A stretch of DNA of 45,704 nt, taken from Bacilli bacterium. Its GTDB lineage: Bacteria; Bacillota_I; Bacilli_A; ML615J-28; CAG-698. The translations under genes were made by a program, and so were the position numbers. Shown piece after piece: positions 27,305 through 36,656 of the stretch. Below the pieces are notes generated by a model. It did not search any database, was not told the DNA's origin, and worked only from the letters and a program-made list of their open reading frames with translations. The DNA lies in contig JAEDHQ010000007.1 in NCBI GenBank assembly GCA_016296945.1, positions 1 through 45,704 on the forward strand, written 5' to 3'. Within the stretch, counting starts at the first letter, position 1. Each line of letters begins with the position of its first letter.

Positions 27305-28279
27305 TTATTCTTTATAAACCACAGTAAATTCTTCAAAAACGATAATCATATCTTCATCAAAAGAATAACCATTTTCGATACCATCCTTTTTAAAAAAAGC
27401 AGTATGCGCTTGTACCCACGATTGAAGATTATCATCTTCTCCTTCTAGTTTAATCAGTTCATAAGTCATATCCTTAAACTTATGCAAAGATACTTTCTTA
27501 GTCTCTATGATACATAATGGTTCCCCAAGCCATGAAGTAACAATAAACAAAGAACCTTCCTTAGGAAGTTCAACCGCATTTTTTTGATATGAAAGGAGGG
27601 CAGATGATGTAGCTTTCTTTTTTCCTGACAAAATTAAGAAAGCTAATGTTGTAGCGCTCTCTTTAGTCATTCCAAAATAACCGGCATCAAAATATGTAAC
27701 CTCATTTCGAGAAGTCTTTCTTTTAAAGCTTTCAAAATAATTATCCAATATTTTTTTGAAGTCTTTAGAAGCAATTCGTTTTTGATTATACATATCTAAC
27801 CATATTTCTTTTTCTTCCCGAGAAGTAAAAGTAATAATATTTTTATCACTATACTTATCTAATAAAGAAATAATCATAGGTCTTTTCTTTTCTTTAAATG
27901 TTTTAATAAAATCAATAAATTCAGGATCATTTTTTTCCTCAAGATATGATGGTAAATCTTCCCTTTTCGTGCCGCGACGTTTATTTTCTGCTTCAACACA
28001 TAGTTCTATAGGCATATCTAAAAAGAATACAGTATCAGCATGCCGCAAACGCAGTTCTAATGTTCGTGAATAGTTCCCATCAATAATCCATTGATCTTTT
28101 GTTAAGATATTGTTTAATTCCTTATCAAATTGTTCATTTGATAAATGAGTCCAATTTTCCTTCCAATAAATACAATCTAAATAATACAATGGAATTGAAG
28201 TTAATTCATTTAATTGTCTTGCAAAATAAGATTTACCAGATCCAGAGCATCCAATAATAATTATCTTTTTTCCGATCAT
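27305..28279 (-). CDS. fusion of a FlaR/topology-modulation-type P-loop kinase with an ASCH domain
   Basis: A 324-residue cytoplasmic protein in two parts. Residues 1 to about 170 are an adenylate-kinase-like P-loop protein: Walker A GCSGSGKSYFAR, the lid-like stretch RRGTKREDLP and the hallmark DGNYSRTLELRLRHADTVFF seen in proteins annotated as DNA topology modulation protein FlaR. From about residue 195 is an ASCH domain (GKKKATSSALLSY, SLFIVTSWLGEPLCIIETKK), a PUA-like fold linked to RNA or nucleotide binding. I prefer the ATG at 28279 over non-ATG codons 9 and 12 bases upstream because GGTGA lies just before it. The two parts normally occur as separate proteins. The function of the fusion is unknown. 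Confidence 0.8.
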   Translation of the reverse strand: MIGKKIIIIGCSGSGKSYFARQLNELTSIPLYYLDCIYWKENWTHLSNEQFDKELNNILTKDQWIIDGNYSRTLELRLRHADTVFFLDMPIELCVEAENKRRGTKREDLPSYLEEKNDPEFIDFIKTFKEKKRPMIISLLDKYSDKNIITFTSREEKEIWLDMYNQKRIASKDFKKILDNYFESFKRKTSRNEVTYFDAGYFGMTKESATTLAFLILSGKKKATSSALLSYQKNAVELPKEGSLFIVTSWLGEPLCIIETKKVSLHKFKDMTYELIKLEGEDDNLQSWVQAHTAFFKKDGIENGYSFDEDMIIVFEEFTVVYKE

Positions 28280-28430
28280 ATATTTCACCAATATTCCTAT
28301 TAATTATATCAAATGAAATAAACAATTTCAATTATTTATCTTCTTATTTAATTGCATAGATTTTTGTTTTTTATCTTGAGAATTTTCTATAAAATTGCTA
28401 CAATATAATACGCATAAGGAGAAATTCATT

Positions 28431-29300
28431 ATGGAAAAAGTAATTGTAGTAACTGGTGCTGCTAGTGGTATCGGTAGAGAGGTTGTAAAAAACCTATCAA
28501 AAGAATATATAATTTTAATTGCGGATTGCAATTTAGAAAAAATTGAAACAGCCGCAAATGAATTTAAAGAATTTGGTTATAATGTTATTCCTTTTGTCTT
28601 TGATGTCTCTAAACGTCAAGATGTAAAAGCATTAGCTAACAAAGCAAAATCGTTAGGAAATATTGAAAGAGTTATTCATTGTGCGGGAATTAGCGGGACA
28701 ATGAATACTGTTGATAAAGTTATTAGAATTAATTCTTTAGGCACACTTTATATTAATCAAGAATTTTATAATGTAATGGAAAATGGTGTAATATGCGATA
28801 TTGCCTCAAATTCTAGTTATATTCTTCCAAAAATTCTTTTACCTTCGAAAAGAACTTTTAAATTATCATTACAGAATGAAGAAAAATTCTTAAGAAGATG
28901 CGTTAAAAGATCTAAAATCTTTCATATTAAAGCCTTAAATGGTGATATGGCATATTTAATTAGTAAAACATTTATTCGCTGGTATGCACAAAAATGTGCT
29001 TATAAATATATTAGTACTAAAAACATTAGAATTTTCACTGTTAGCCCTGGGTATGTTAATACTCCGATGACTGTTGTAGAAAAAGGAAAACTATCTGATA
29101 ATATGCTAAGTTACTGTGGATTACAAAGAGGTGCAGAACCTAAAGAAATTGCAGCCTTAATTTGCTCTTTATCAGATCCAAAATGTTCCTATCTTATTGG
29201 CAGTGATGTCTTATGTGATGGTGGATGCATTGATAACGGTTATGGAATTTTCTCTGTACTTAGTAAGTACAAAGATAAATCAAAAAATGAAAGATGGTAA
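28431..29300 (+). CDS. short-chain dehydrogenase resembling 3-alpha-hydroxysteroid dehydrogenase/carbonyl reductase
   Basis: NAD(P)-dependent oxidoreductase of 289 residues. Features seen are the cofactor loop TGAASGIG (8-15), CAG (84-86), N101, catalytic S128 or S129, and Y175-xxx-K179 (AYLISK). Between the serine and the tyrosine there are about 46 residues instead of the usual dozen. The Comamonas/Pseudomonas HsdA-type 3-alpha-hydroxysteroid dehydrogenases show the same long insertion, which is why I favour that branch. Substrate is not proven. The start at 28431 follows AAGGAG; a longer frame begins 36 bases earlier without support. A TATAAT lies at 28404-28409. It is followed by an overlapping ygjV-like gene and lies about 2 kb from the bile-salt-hydrolase homologue. 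Confidence 0.8.
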   Translation: MEKVIVVTGAASGIGREVVKNLSKEYIILIADCNLEKIETAANEFKEFGYNVIPFVFDVSKRQDVKALANKAKSLGNIERVIHCAGISGTMNTVDKVIRINSLGTLYINQEFYNVMENGVICDIASNSSYILPKILLPSKRTFKLSLQNEEKFLRRCVKRSKIFHIKALNGDMAYLISKTFIRWYAQKCAYKYISTKNIRIFTVSPGYVNTPMTVVEKGKLSDNMLSYCGLQRGAEPKEIAALICSLSDPKCSYLIGSDVLCDGGCIDNGYGIFSVLSKYKDKSKNERW

Positions 29301-29881
29301 ATCATATGTTATCTTTTAATGACTTAACTTTAGAATTATGGATTAGCCAAATATCAGGTTTAATTGGTTTAATCATTATTGGATTATCATATTTATTTCC
29401 GAAAAAAAAGTATTTGCTTTTTGCTACAATTTCTTTTATTTTCTTTATCCTTGAAGCAGTTTTTGCCGGATTATATGCTAATCTCATTGGAACATCAACT
29501 TGTTTAATTAGAAATTTCTTAATGACATTCTTCTTATTAAAGAGGAATAAAGAATTACCAATGCCCATTGTTTTATCTTTATTAGGTATAATGTGGATTA
29601 TAATCATCGCTTACATGGCTTTATCAAAAACATTTAATGTGTTTGATAATTACTTACCACCATTTTTAATTACCATTTCCACATTCACACAAAACAGTAC
29701 AAATGAATATGTAGTAAAAATTGGAGCATTCTTTCACGAAATTGGCTTTTTAATTTACTATTCAATTTATAAACTTCCGCTTTCAATATTAAGACAAGTT
29801 ATTTTAGTTGTTTCAGCTTTAATTGGAATTGTTCTGATAAGAAGGCATAAGAAAAAGAACGAAATACTCTTGAAAAATTGA
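29294..29881 (+). CDS. YgjV-family inner membrane protein
   Basis: A 195-residue membrane protein with about six hydrophobic segments, matching the YgjV family (SGLIGLIIIGLSYLFPKKK, LIGTSTCLIRNFLM). The family is of unproven function and often sits next to metabolic genes. The assigned ATG overlaps the dehydrogenase stop by 7 bases; an alternative ATG is at 29306. Neither has a strong ribosome site, so translation may depend on coupling. It ends in TGA, one of the few TGA stops here, which supports the standard genetic code. A bidirectional terminator follows. Confidence 0.75.
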   Translation: MVNHMLSFNDLTLELWISQISGLIGLIIIGLSYLFPKKKYLLFATISFIFFILEAVFAGLYANLIGTSTCLIRNFLMTFFLLKRNKELPMPIVLSLLGIMWIIIIAYMALSKTFNVFDNYLPPFLITISTFTQNSTNEYVVKIGAFFHEIGFLIYYSIYKLPLSILRQVILVVSALIGIVLIRRHKKKNEILLKN

Positions 29882-29890
29882 TCTATAAAT

Positions 29891-29915
29891 AAATGCAACC
29901 GAAATGGTTGCATTT
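29891..29915 (+). terminator. rho-independent terminator between convergent genes
   Basis: Perfect 10-bp stem AAATGCAACC / GGTTGCATTT with a 5-base loop, followed on the plus strand by TTTCGTTTTT. It ends the dehydrogenase-ygjV unit and may also stop the opposing ABC gene, though the T-run on that side is weaker. Confidence 0.85.
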
Positions 29916-29928
29916 TTTCGTTTTTAAG

Positions 29929-32886
29929 TTAAATAGCTCTAATACTATCTACAGGTTTTTTCTTAGCTATGCTATAAACAGGCAAGAAAGTTGAAACTAT
30001 TGAAACAATTATTGAGATTGTTACAATTAAGAGAATTGATGGAATTCCAAAAAATAAGATTTGCACACCTGATAAACCTTCTGCCATTGCACTATTAATT
30101 GCACCACTAACAATTGAACTAATAATAATTGAACTTACACAACAAATTGTCACAATGACTAGTGATTCACTAAAGAATATCTTAAAGACATCAATACTTC
30201 GCGCTCCAACTGCACGTAAAATACCGATTTCACGTTTCTTATTTGTTATCGAAACAGAAATGAAATTAAACAATAAAAGAGTTGCGAAAGTTGCTAAAAC
30301 AATGCCTGCCCAGAAGAATACAGAAGATAATATATCAATCATAGCATTAACTGAATCTAATGAATTTGTTAACGGACTATTTATTGATAAGTATGAATCA
30401 TCATCTTTTATCATTATAGCATCATTAATTAATTTACTGATATCTTCATATTTCTTAGTATTTGTAACTAAAGCACCACTATATATTGCTTCTTTATCAA
30501 CTTGATAACTTGTTTTATAAGTTTCATAATTAATAGATTGATTATCTGAATAAATATTATATAGGTTATCACTCATGATAATTGAATAAACGTTAGCAAA
30601 AGTAAAACCAACAATTGAAGCACTATTTTTTACACTGGCAGTTGGTTGGTTAAGCTCTACATTAAACACTTGAAGAAGGTTCTTATTTTCAAAAAAAGAA
30701 TAAACCTTTTTCCAAGCTTCTAATCTTTCTTTAGTTGTATAAACAGTAGGAACAAATTCTTCTCCAATTAACTCATATGTTATACCATAAGCAAATATAT
30801 CTAAATATTCCTCAATTGATAATGTGTTTACCTCATTTTTTTCATCATAATTTGAACGATAAAATTCCTCTTGGAAATCTACAGCTTGTGAATATACATA
30901 ACTTACAATATAATCTCTTAAGATACTAGTTGATAAAGCAATAGAGTCATCATTTTTACTATTTAATTTGTTTCCAAATAAATCATATAAATCAACTTCA
31001 GAAAACTTAGCAATACTATTCATTCCTTGTTCCATTTTTCCAATAGTTATAAAATCAATGATATTAATTCCAATGTCTAATTCATTTGATACAAAAATAT
31101 CCTTATAAGTTTTGTAGAAATCATCACTAACAAGACATAATGAATAAATTCCATTTTTTCTTTCTTCTTCCCAATTAAAAATGTTTGGATTATATTGTTC
31201 ACCAATATTCAATAAATCTTGATATTTTTGGAGAATTAAATCATTAACATCATATACACCACTTACTTTGAAATCAAAATTAATTCCAAAACGATTAATT
31301 ACTATTGTTTTATTAACGATATCATTATAATCATTTAAGATAATAGAATTACCATTTCTATCTCTATATCCAAATGCTTTTATACTATCAAATAAGAAAG
31401 AAGAAATCATGATCTCATTATTATTTGTTGGATAGGTTCCATTTATAATTCTTTGTCTTAAAGAATTTGATAAATCGACATAGGCAAAGTTTTTAATCGC
31501 AGTTGAATAGTAAAATCCACTACCAGTATTAACATTTGTAATAGTGAAATTCGAATCAGATATATATTCACCTAGTTTATTATTTCTAGTAAAATCATAA
31601 TAAAAAATTACATTATTACCATAATTTGTTTTTATTTCTTCTACATCACTGTTACTAAATAAAGTATTATAATAATAATCATAAGTATAAGTATAATCAA
31701 GAGAATTATAAGTCACTTCCATTTTATATCCTTTTGTTAATGGAATATAAGATATATCAGAGTTAATGATACTTTCAATTGCCACTTCTTTTGCATTATA
31801 AAAAGTCATTGTAGAAACAACACCTAATAAAACAAAGGAAACAATAGACAAAAGAATTGTAAATAATAATCTAATGGGTTTTAGTCGTAAACTGGATGTA
31901 CCAATTCTAAAAGCATGTTTTAGTGGAAGTTTTGATTTAATCAAATTTGCATCATCTTTAGTATATTGTTTTAATAAATACTTCTCTTCATTTGTTTTTA
32001 CAAAAGTCTCTTTTGCTCCATCAGTGCTGATATGATTTTGTTTTTTATAATCATTTATTTCTTTTTGATTATTAGAAATTAATATTTCGTTATCTGATGA
32101 TTTTACAAAATCATTTAATAATCTTAAATCTTCATTGGTTAATTCAACTCCATTTTTGATGGAAATCGTATTATTATCAATCATTGTAATTGAACCGACT
32201 TGCCTAGATTTAACTAATGATTTCGAAATATCTGATATTACTTTACCATCTTTTAATTCAATAATTCGATCTCCATAGTATTCTGCAAATTCTCTATCAT
32301 GTGAAACAACAATCACTAATTTCGTCTTTGATAATTTCTTTAATGTGTCTAACACTTGTTTGCCTGTATTAGAGTCTAGGGCACCAGTCGGTTCATCAGC
32401 CATGATTATTTCCGGACTTTTTATTAGGGCTCTCGCAATAGCAATTCTTTGTTTTTGGCCACCAGATAAAGTATTTGGCTTTCTTTTCGCAAATGATACT
32501 AAATCAACTTGCTCTAATAATTCGTTAATCTTTTTAATATCTTTTTGTTTTCCTTGTAATTCTAAAGCTAATCCAATATTATCTTCCACTGAGAATTCAT
32601 TTAAGATATTATATTCTTGGAAGATAAAACCAATGTATGTATTACGATAACTATCAAAATCGCTACCTGAAAAAGTTTTTGAACTTCTACCCTTAACTAT
32701 GATTTCTCCATCTGTTGGTGTATCTAGTCCACCACAAACATTTAGTAATGTTGATTTGCCAGAGCCTGATTTACCTAATAGGAAAACCATTCCTTTATCA
32801 GGAAACTTTAATGATACGTTATCTAAAGCTGTAGTAACAACATTTTTTGTTTGATAAATTTTTGTTAGATTCCTTATTTCAAGCAT
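29929..32886 (-). CDS. MacB-type ABC exporter, ATPase and permease in one chain
   Basis: A 985-residue membrane protein of the type that moves peptides, lipoproteins or drugs by a mechanical cycle. Residues 1-230 are the ATPase: Walker A GKSGSGKST (38-46), LSGGQ (140-144), Walker B EIIMADEPTGALD. A charged linker follows, then TM1 (about 338-361), a large extracellular region (about 362-845) and three C-terminal TM segments with the FtsX-like RAVGARSIDVFKIFFSE coupling loop. This topology equals MacB, but the outside domain (about 480 residues) is roughly twice MacB's and rich in Asn, Asp, Ser and Tyr. AAAGGAAAG precedes the start. No partner gene adjoins it. Export of an antimicrobial or a signalling peptide is possible but not shown. 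Confidence 0.88.
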   Translation of the reverse strand: MLEIRNLTKIYQTKNVVTTALDNVSLKFPDKGMVFLLGKSGSGKSTLLNVCGGLDTPTDGEIIVKGRSSKTFSGSDFDSYRNTYIGFIFQEYNILNEFSVEDNIGLALELQGKQKDIKKINELLEQVDLVSFAKRKPNTLSGGQKQRIAIARALIKSPEIIMADEPTGALDSNTGKQVLDTLKKLSKTKLVIVVSHDREFAEYYGDRIIELKDGKVISDISKSLVKSRQVGSITMIDNNTISIKNGVELTNEDLRLLNDFVKSSDNEILISNNQKEINDYKKQNHISTDGAKETFVKTNEEKYLLKQYTKDDANLIKSKLPLKHAFRIGTSSLRLKPIRLLFTILLSIVSFVLLGVVSTMTFYNAKEVAIESIINSDISYIPLTKGYKMEVTYNSLDYTYTYDYYYNTLFSNSDVEEIKTNYGNNVIFYYDFTRNNKLGEYISDSNFTITNVNTGSGFYYSTAIKNFAYVDLSNSLRQRIINGTYPTNNNEIMISSFLFDSIKAFGYRDRNGNSIILNDYNDIVNKTIVINRFGINFDFKVSGVYDVNDLILQKYQDLLNIGEQYNPNIFNWEEERKNGIYSLCLVSDDFYKTYKDIFVSNELDIGINIIDFITIGKMEQGMNSIAKFSEVDLYDLFGNKLNSKNDDSIALSTSILRDYIVSYVYSQAVDFQEEFYRSNYDEKNEVNTLSIEEYLDIFAYGITYELIGEEFVPTVYTTKERLEAWKKVYSFFENKNLLQVFNVELNQPTASVKNSASIVGFTFANVYSIIMSDNLYNIYSDNQSINYETYKTSYQVDKEAIYSGALVTNTKKYEDISKLINDAIMIKDDDSYLSINSPLTNSLDSVNAMIDILSSVFFWAGIVLATFATLLLFNFISVSITNKKREIGILRAVGARSIDVFKIFFSESLVIVTICCVSSIIISSIVSGAINSAMAEGLSGVQILFFGIPSILLIVTISIIVSIVSTFLPVYSIAKKKPVDSIRAI

Positions 32887-32979
32887 ATTCTTTCCTTTCT
32901 AACTTTGTACTACTATTATTTTATCATACAATATTTCTTTTTCCTATAATAGATTTGTAAACTTCTAAATAAAAAGAAA

Positions 32980-33002
32980 GAAGCTTAGAAAACCCAAGCT
33001 TC
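32980..33002 (-). terminator. rho-independent terminator after the ABC-2 exporter/APH operon
   Basis: Perfect 7-bp stem GAAGCTT / AAGCTTC, 9-base loop, then TTTCTTTTT on the minus strand, 11 bases past the stop of the APH-like gene. Confidence 0.78.
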
Positions 33003-33013
33003 AATTATCATTA

Positions 33014-33877
33014 TTAATTTGTATACCAATTAGGAATATATTCTTTCATATCTTTATACCAAGATAATATATCTTTTGCATGCTTAAGCATAGTATTTAT
33101 TTCTTTTTCCCCAAAAGCAACTGCCCAAGGTAATGATGAAAGAGCATTCGAACTTATGTATAATGCTAATAAACGCCAAAATTTATCTGGTACATTTTGG
33201 TTAAAGTATCCATCTACCATTCCTTTAGCAAACATTTTTGATGCTTGTACGCACCAAACGATGCGATTAAACTCTTCCCATGGATCACCAAAATCAAAAC
33301 GATTAAAATCTATAATTACTAATTCTTTTTCTTTATTAATCATCATATTTCCTATATGATAATCACCATGTTGGAAGAAATTTGGACGATTATGCAATAA
33401 ATGGCGATTTTCATTAATGTATTTAATAAATAGATTTCCTTTTTCATATTTAAGAGAACACTCTAAATATTTTTTTATTTTACAATCCACTTTTTGATTG
33501 AACTTAGTTTCCCAATTAGGAGTATCACTAGGAGCTTTGATTAGATGAATCTTTTTTAATTCTTTCCCCGCAATAATCCCATATTGATATTGTTCATCAT
33601 CACTTAGCGTAGGAATATAATCTAAAGCATCAACACCATCAATCCATGATTGAATACTATAGACTCCCTCATCGCTCTTTCCTATTTCAATTGGTTTACA
33701 CATTTTTACATTGTTTCGATCGCATTCACACATATACTTAAATTCATCTAACTTTTTATAATATTCTTCATTAGGTGAAACACGTAACAAATATTTTAAA
33801 TTGTTTTCATCAGTAATACAATATTTTGTATCATTTGACCAACCTTTATTAATCTTTTCTTTTGATATAATATTCAT
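33014..33877 (-). CDS. aminoglycoside-phosphotransferase-like kinase
   Basis: A 287-residue cytoplasmic kinase of the APH/choline-kinase fold. The catalytic loop is HGDYHIGN (H170, G171, D172, N177) and the metal-binding segment is VIIDFNRFDFGDP (D190, D195). The N-terminal lobe has the LKYLLRVSP lysine/arginine strand. AAAGGTGAAATC precedes the start. It follows the two ABC-2 permease genes by 46 bases in the same direction and is closed by a terminator, so it is probably the last gene of that exporter operon. Such kinases may phosphorylate antibiotics, but many act on cell metabolites; resistance is not claimed. Confidence 0.83.
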   Translation of the reverse strand: MNIISKEKINKGWSNDTKYCITDENNLKYLLRVSPNEEYYKKLDEFKYMCECDRNNVKMCKPIEIGKSDEGVYSIQSWIDGVDALDYIPTLSDDEQYQYGIIAGKELKKIHLIKAPSDTPNWETKFNQKVDCKIKKYLECSLKYEKGNLFIKYINENRHLLHNRPNFFQHGDYHIGNMMINKEKELVIIDFNRFDFGDPWEEFNRIVWCVQASKMFAKGMVDGYFNQNVPDKFWRLLALYISSNALSSLPWAVAFGEKEINTMLKHAKDILSWYKDMKEYIPNWYTN

Positions 33878-33923
33878 AAGATTTCACCTTTAGTAAATAA
33901 TTTAGAATAATAGATAAAAAATA

Positions 33924-34715
33924 TTATGTTCCTGTGCTTTCGTATTTTCTAACACATTTTGACCAAATGATAACTGATATTGTACAAAAAATTAAACTTG
34001 CAATTAAGATAATTATCCCCATTAATAGTTCATTATAGTTTGCTTTAAATAAATTATCAAATGGAATAAAAATACACAAACCTAAGGGAATTACAAATAA
34101 TAAAATGCATTGGATAACCTTTGGAAAAATTGTTAAGGGATACTTTGCATAATTAGAGAAGTTATAAACTATTTGTAATAATGGTCCACTTCTTTTAAAA
34201 ATAAAAGCTAAACCAGCAATTAAGATTTTAAAAGAAGTAATAATTATTGCAGCACATAAAATTCCAACAACTAGTAATGTAACATTGGCAAAAGTTAGAT
34301 TTACATCTAAATGCCTTCCACATATAATCATTAGAGCAATTGCGACAATGATTTCTCCAAATGCTTCCAATTGAATTTCGGAAGCAATAACTTGAAACAA
34401 TAGGGGTACTGGTCTTAGCATCATATTATCTATTTTTCCTGTTTTTACTTCATGATAAGCAACAGTCCATAAACGATCAGTAAATAAATGATCAATTCCG
34501 ACAGCTAAATTACTAATTCCAAAAAGGAATCCAATCTGGTATAAATTATAGCCATCAATACTAGGAACAGTATTAATTAGAATAAAGAGCGTTGCTAAAG
34601 CAAAACCTTGCGTTACCAAAAAAGCAATAAGACCAATAAATACATTAGCTTTATAAGTAAACTTACCAATCAAGGAATTTCTTGCATAGGCAAAATATAA
34701 TTTTAAATACCTCAT
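33924..34715 (-). CDS. ABC-2 family permease, second subunit
   Basis: A 263-residue membrane protein with about six hydrophobic segments (RYLKLYFAYARNSLIGKFTY start, YQIGFLFGISNLAVGIDH, VKTGKIDNMMLRPVPLLFQV). It belongs to the two-permease ABC-2 exporter group (ABC2_membrane_6-like, DUF990-type neighbours). I chose the ATG at 34715 because GGGAGGA, lying inside the last codons of the upstream gene, precedes it by about 8 bases; a 12-residue longer frame has no such site. Start and upstream stop are 2 bases apart, so translation is coupled. It pairs with the next permease and the ATPase upstream. Confidence 0.85.
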   Translation of the reverse strand: MRYLKLYFAYARNSLIGKFTYKANVFIGLIAFLVTQGFALATLFILINTVPSIDGYNLYQIGFLFGISNLAVGIDHLFTDRLWTVAYHEVKTGKIDNMMLRPVPLLFQVIASEIQLEAFGEIIVAIALMIICGRHLDVNLTFANVTLLVVGILCAAIIITSFKILIAGLAFIFKRSGPLLQIVYNFSNYAKYPLTIFPKVIQCILLFVIPLGLCIFIPFDNLFKANYNELLMGIIILIASLIFCTISVIIWSKCVRKYESTGT

Positions 34716-34717
34716 TT

Positions 34718-35563
34718 TTATCCTCCCGAAACTGTAAGTCTCTTTATGCAATGTTTAAATACAATATGGTTAATAGTTTCTAATACTATTACCCAAATAA
34801 TAGCAATCACAACATAGATTAAAGCTAACTTGGAACTTAACTTACCCATCAAAGTTAGAATTGGTGTCGAGTTTAAAAAGGCAAAAGGCGTATATGAACA
34901 TAAAACACCAAAGCTACCCATATAGGCTAAAGGTAACATTGATCCGGAAAAGAATCCTTGAACAGCATTTCTAAACATATTGATTCCAAACATGTGTTGA
35001 GTATAGAATGTCATTAAACCAACAAAGTAACTAATCGCATCATTAATTAAAGCGGCAAGAAATAGTAAAACAAAAAATATTAAACTATTAATAAGTAAGT
35101 TTAATGGTTCAAAAGCAACTAAATTAAAACCATAAAATATTACATAAACACAAACAAACATTGGAAGAATCAAAACAAAGAACTGTAAAAAGATTCTTCC
35201 TAAATATGTAAACAAATGTCTTAACCGATAACTAACAGGTTTAGTTAATGTATTAGCAATTGTTCCTTCTTGAATATCTACAAAGATATTCCAACTTGTA
35301 TCTCCACCATTAACAACAAATGAAAAGATAAATGAAGTTAGCATATAAAGGACCATTTCATTAAAAGTAAATCCATTGATTACACTATTTAAACCATCAG
35401 GAGAATTACGATAAATTGCATGATACAAAAAAACAATAAAGAAAGCATCCACAAAAATTATAAACATCCACATGAAAGTTTCTGCTTTATATGTTAAGTC
35501 TCCTTTAATTCCTGCTTTTGAAAATGGAAGGTATAATTTAAAAAACTTAGATATTCTTTTCAT
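34718..35563 (-). CDS. ABC-2 family permease, first subunit
   Basis: A 281-residue membrane protein with about six hydrophobic segments (AETFMWMFIIFVDAFFIVFL, VDIQEGTIANTLTKPVSYRLRH). The cytoplasmic TLTKPVSYRL loop aligns with MMLRPVPLLF of the second permease, a shared family trait, so the two subunits are likely paralogous halves of a heterodimer. Its start overlaps the ATPase gene by 17 bases; AAGGAG is found inside the ATPase coding end. The cargo of this three-gene class is mostly unknown; relatives have been linked to drug or viologen export. Confidence 0.85.
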   Translation of the reverse strand: MKRISKFFKLYLPFSKAGIKGDLTYKAETFMWMFIIFVDAFFIVFLYHAIYRNSPDGLNSVINGFTFNEMVLYMLTSFIFSFVVNGGDTSWNIFVDIQEGTIANTLTKPVSYRLRHLFTYLGRIFLQFFVLILPMFVCVYVIFYGFNLVAFEPLNLLINSLIFFVLLFLAALINDAISYFVGLMTFYTQHMFGINMFRNAVQGFFSGSMLPLAYMGSFGVLCSYTPFAFLNSTPILTLMGKLSSKLALIYVVIAIIWVIVLETINHIVFKHCIKRLTVSGG

Positions 35564-36545
35564 TTTCTAAATATAACTCCTTAGTAATATCTTCTATTGA
35601 AATATCTTCAATTTTAAAATCTTTAACATGATAATTATTAATTAAGTATATTAAGACATCATCTAATTCCACTTCGTTTGATGAGAATTTAAGAACAATT
35701 GATTCATCAGTTTCTTCTATTTTCATTCCTTGAAATTTGCTTTCTAATAATTCATTATCTAGTGAAACATTTTTAGGTATAAAAATAGTTTTAGTATTCC
35801 CGAACTTATTTTTTATATTATGTAAAGTTCCATCATATAAAATCTTACCTTTATCAATGATAATAATACGATCACATAATTGTTCGATATCCTTCATATC
35901 ATGAGTAGTTAGAATTACAGTGATATTATATTTTTTATTTAGTTCTTTAATTGCATTACGAATACGATCTTTTACTAAAACATCTAAACCAATTGTTGGT
36001 TCATCTAAAAAGACAATTTTAGGATTATGAATCAAAGCAGCAGCAAAATCTGCTCGCATTCTTTGGCCTAAAGATAATGTTCTTACATTTTGATTAATAA
36101 ATTGCTTTAAATCTAAAAGCTCACATAAATAGTTAAATCTTTTTTCATAATCTTCATCACTTATTTCATAAATAGTTTTTAAGATCTTAAAAGTTTCAAT
36201 TAATGGAATATCCCACCATAATTGAGTTTTTTGACCAAAAACAACACCAATATTACGATTAATCTTTTTCCTTGCTTTATCAAAAGTCATCCCATCAACT
36301 AAGACATTTCCACTTGTTGGATGAAGTATTCCACTCATCATTTTAATTGTTGTTGATTTTCCCGCTCCATTAGCACCAATATAACCGACAATTTCTCCTT
36401 GTTCAATATCGAAATTAATATTATCAACTGCTCTTATTTCTTCATATTTTCGTGAAAAAAGTGTTTTAATATTATCCCACACTCCTTCTCCTCTAATAGG
36501 TTTCTTAAATACTTTTGTTAAATTGTTAACACTAATAATTTTCAT
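35547..36545 (-). CDS. ABC-2 exporter ATP-binding protein
   Basis: Nucleotide-binding subunit for the two permeases encoded downstream, 332 residues. Walker A is GANGAGKSTTIKM, the signature is LSLGQRMRADFAAAL (LSLGQ variant typical of this exporter group), Walker B is IVFLDEPTIGLD and the switch is TTHDMKD. The N-terminus has the extra insertion KPIRGEGVWDNIKTLFSRKY, also typical of the group. A C-terminal domain of about 90 residues follows the NBD. GGAGA precedes the ATG. It is the first gene of a four-gene operon ending in the APH-like kinase. Confidence 0.9.
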   Translation of the reverse strand: MKIISVNNLTKVFKKPIRGEGVWDNIKTLFSRKYEEIRAVDNINFDIEQGEIVGYIGANGAGKSTTIKMMSGILHPTSGNVLVDGMTFDKARKKINRNIGVVFGQKTQLWWDIPLIETFKILKTIYEISDEDYEKRFNYLCELLDLKQFINQNVRTLSLGQRMRADFAAALIHNPKIVFLDEPTIGLDVLVKDRIRNAIKELNKKYNITVILTTHDMKDIEQLCDRIIIIDKGKILYDGTLHNIKNKFGNTKTIFIPKNVSLDNELLESKFQGMKIEETDESIVLKFSSNEVELDDVLIYLINNYHVKDFKIEDISIEDITKELYLENEKNI

Positions 36546-36656
36546 CTATTTATCTCCATATATAAATATTATTTATATTATTTTGCCAAATAAATGATTT
36601 TCTTACAATTATAAAATGTTAAATATCTTTATTCTTTATATGAATTTTAAAAACTT

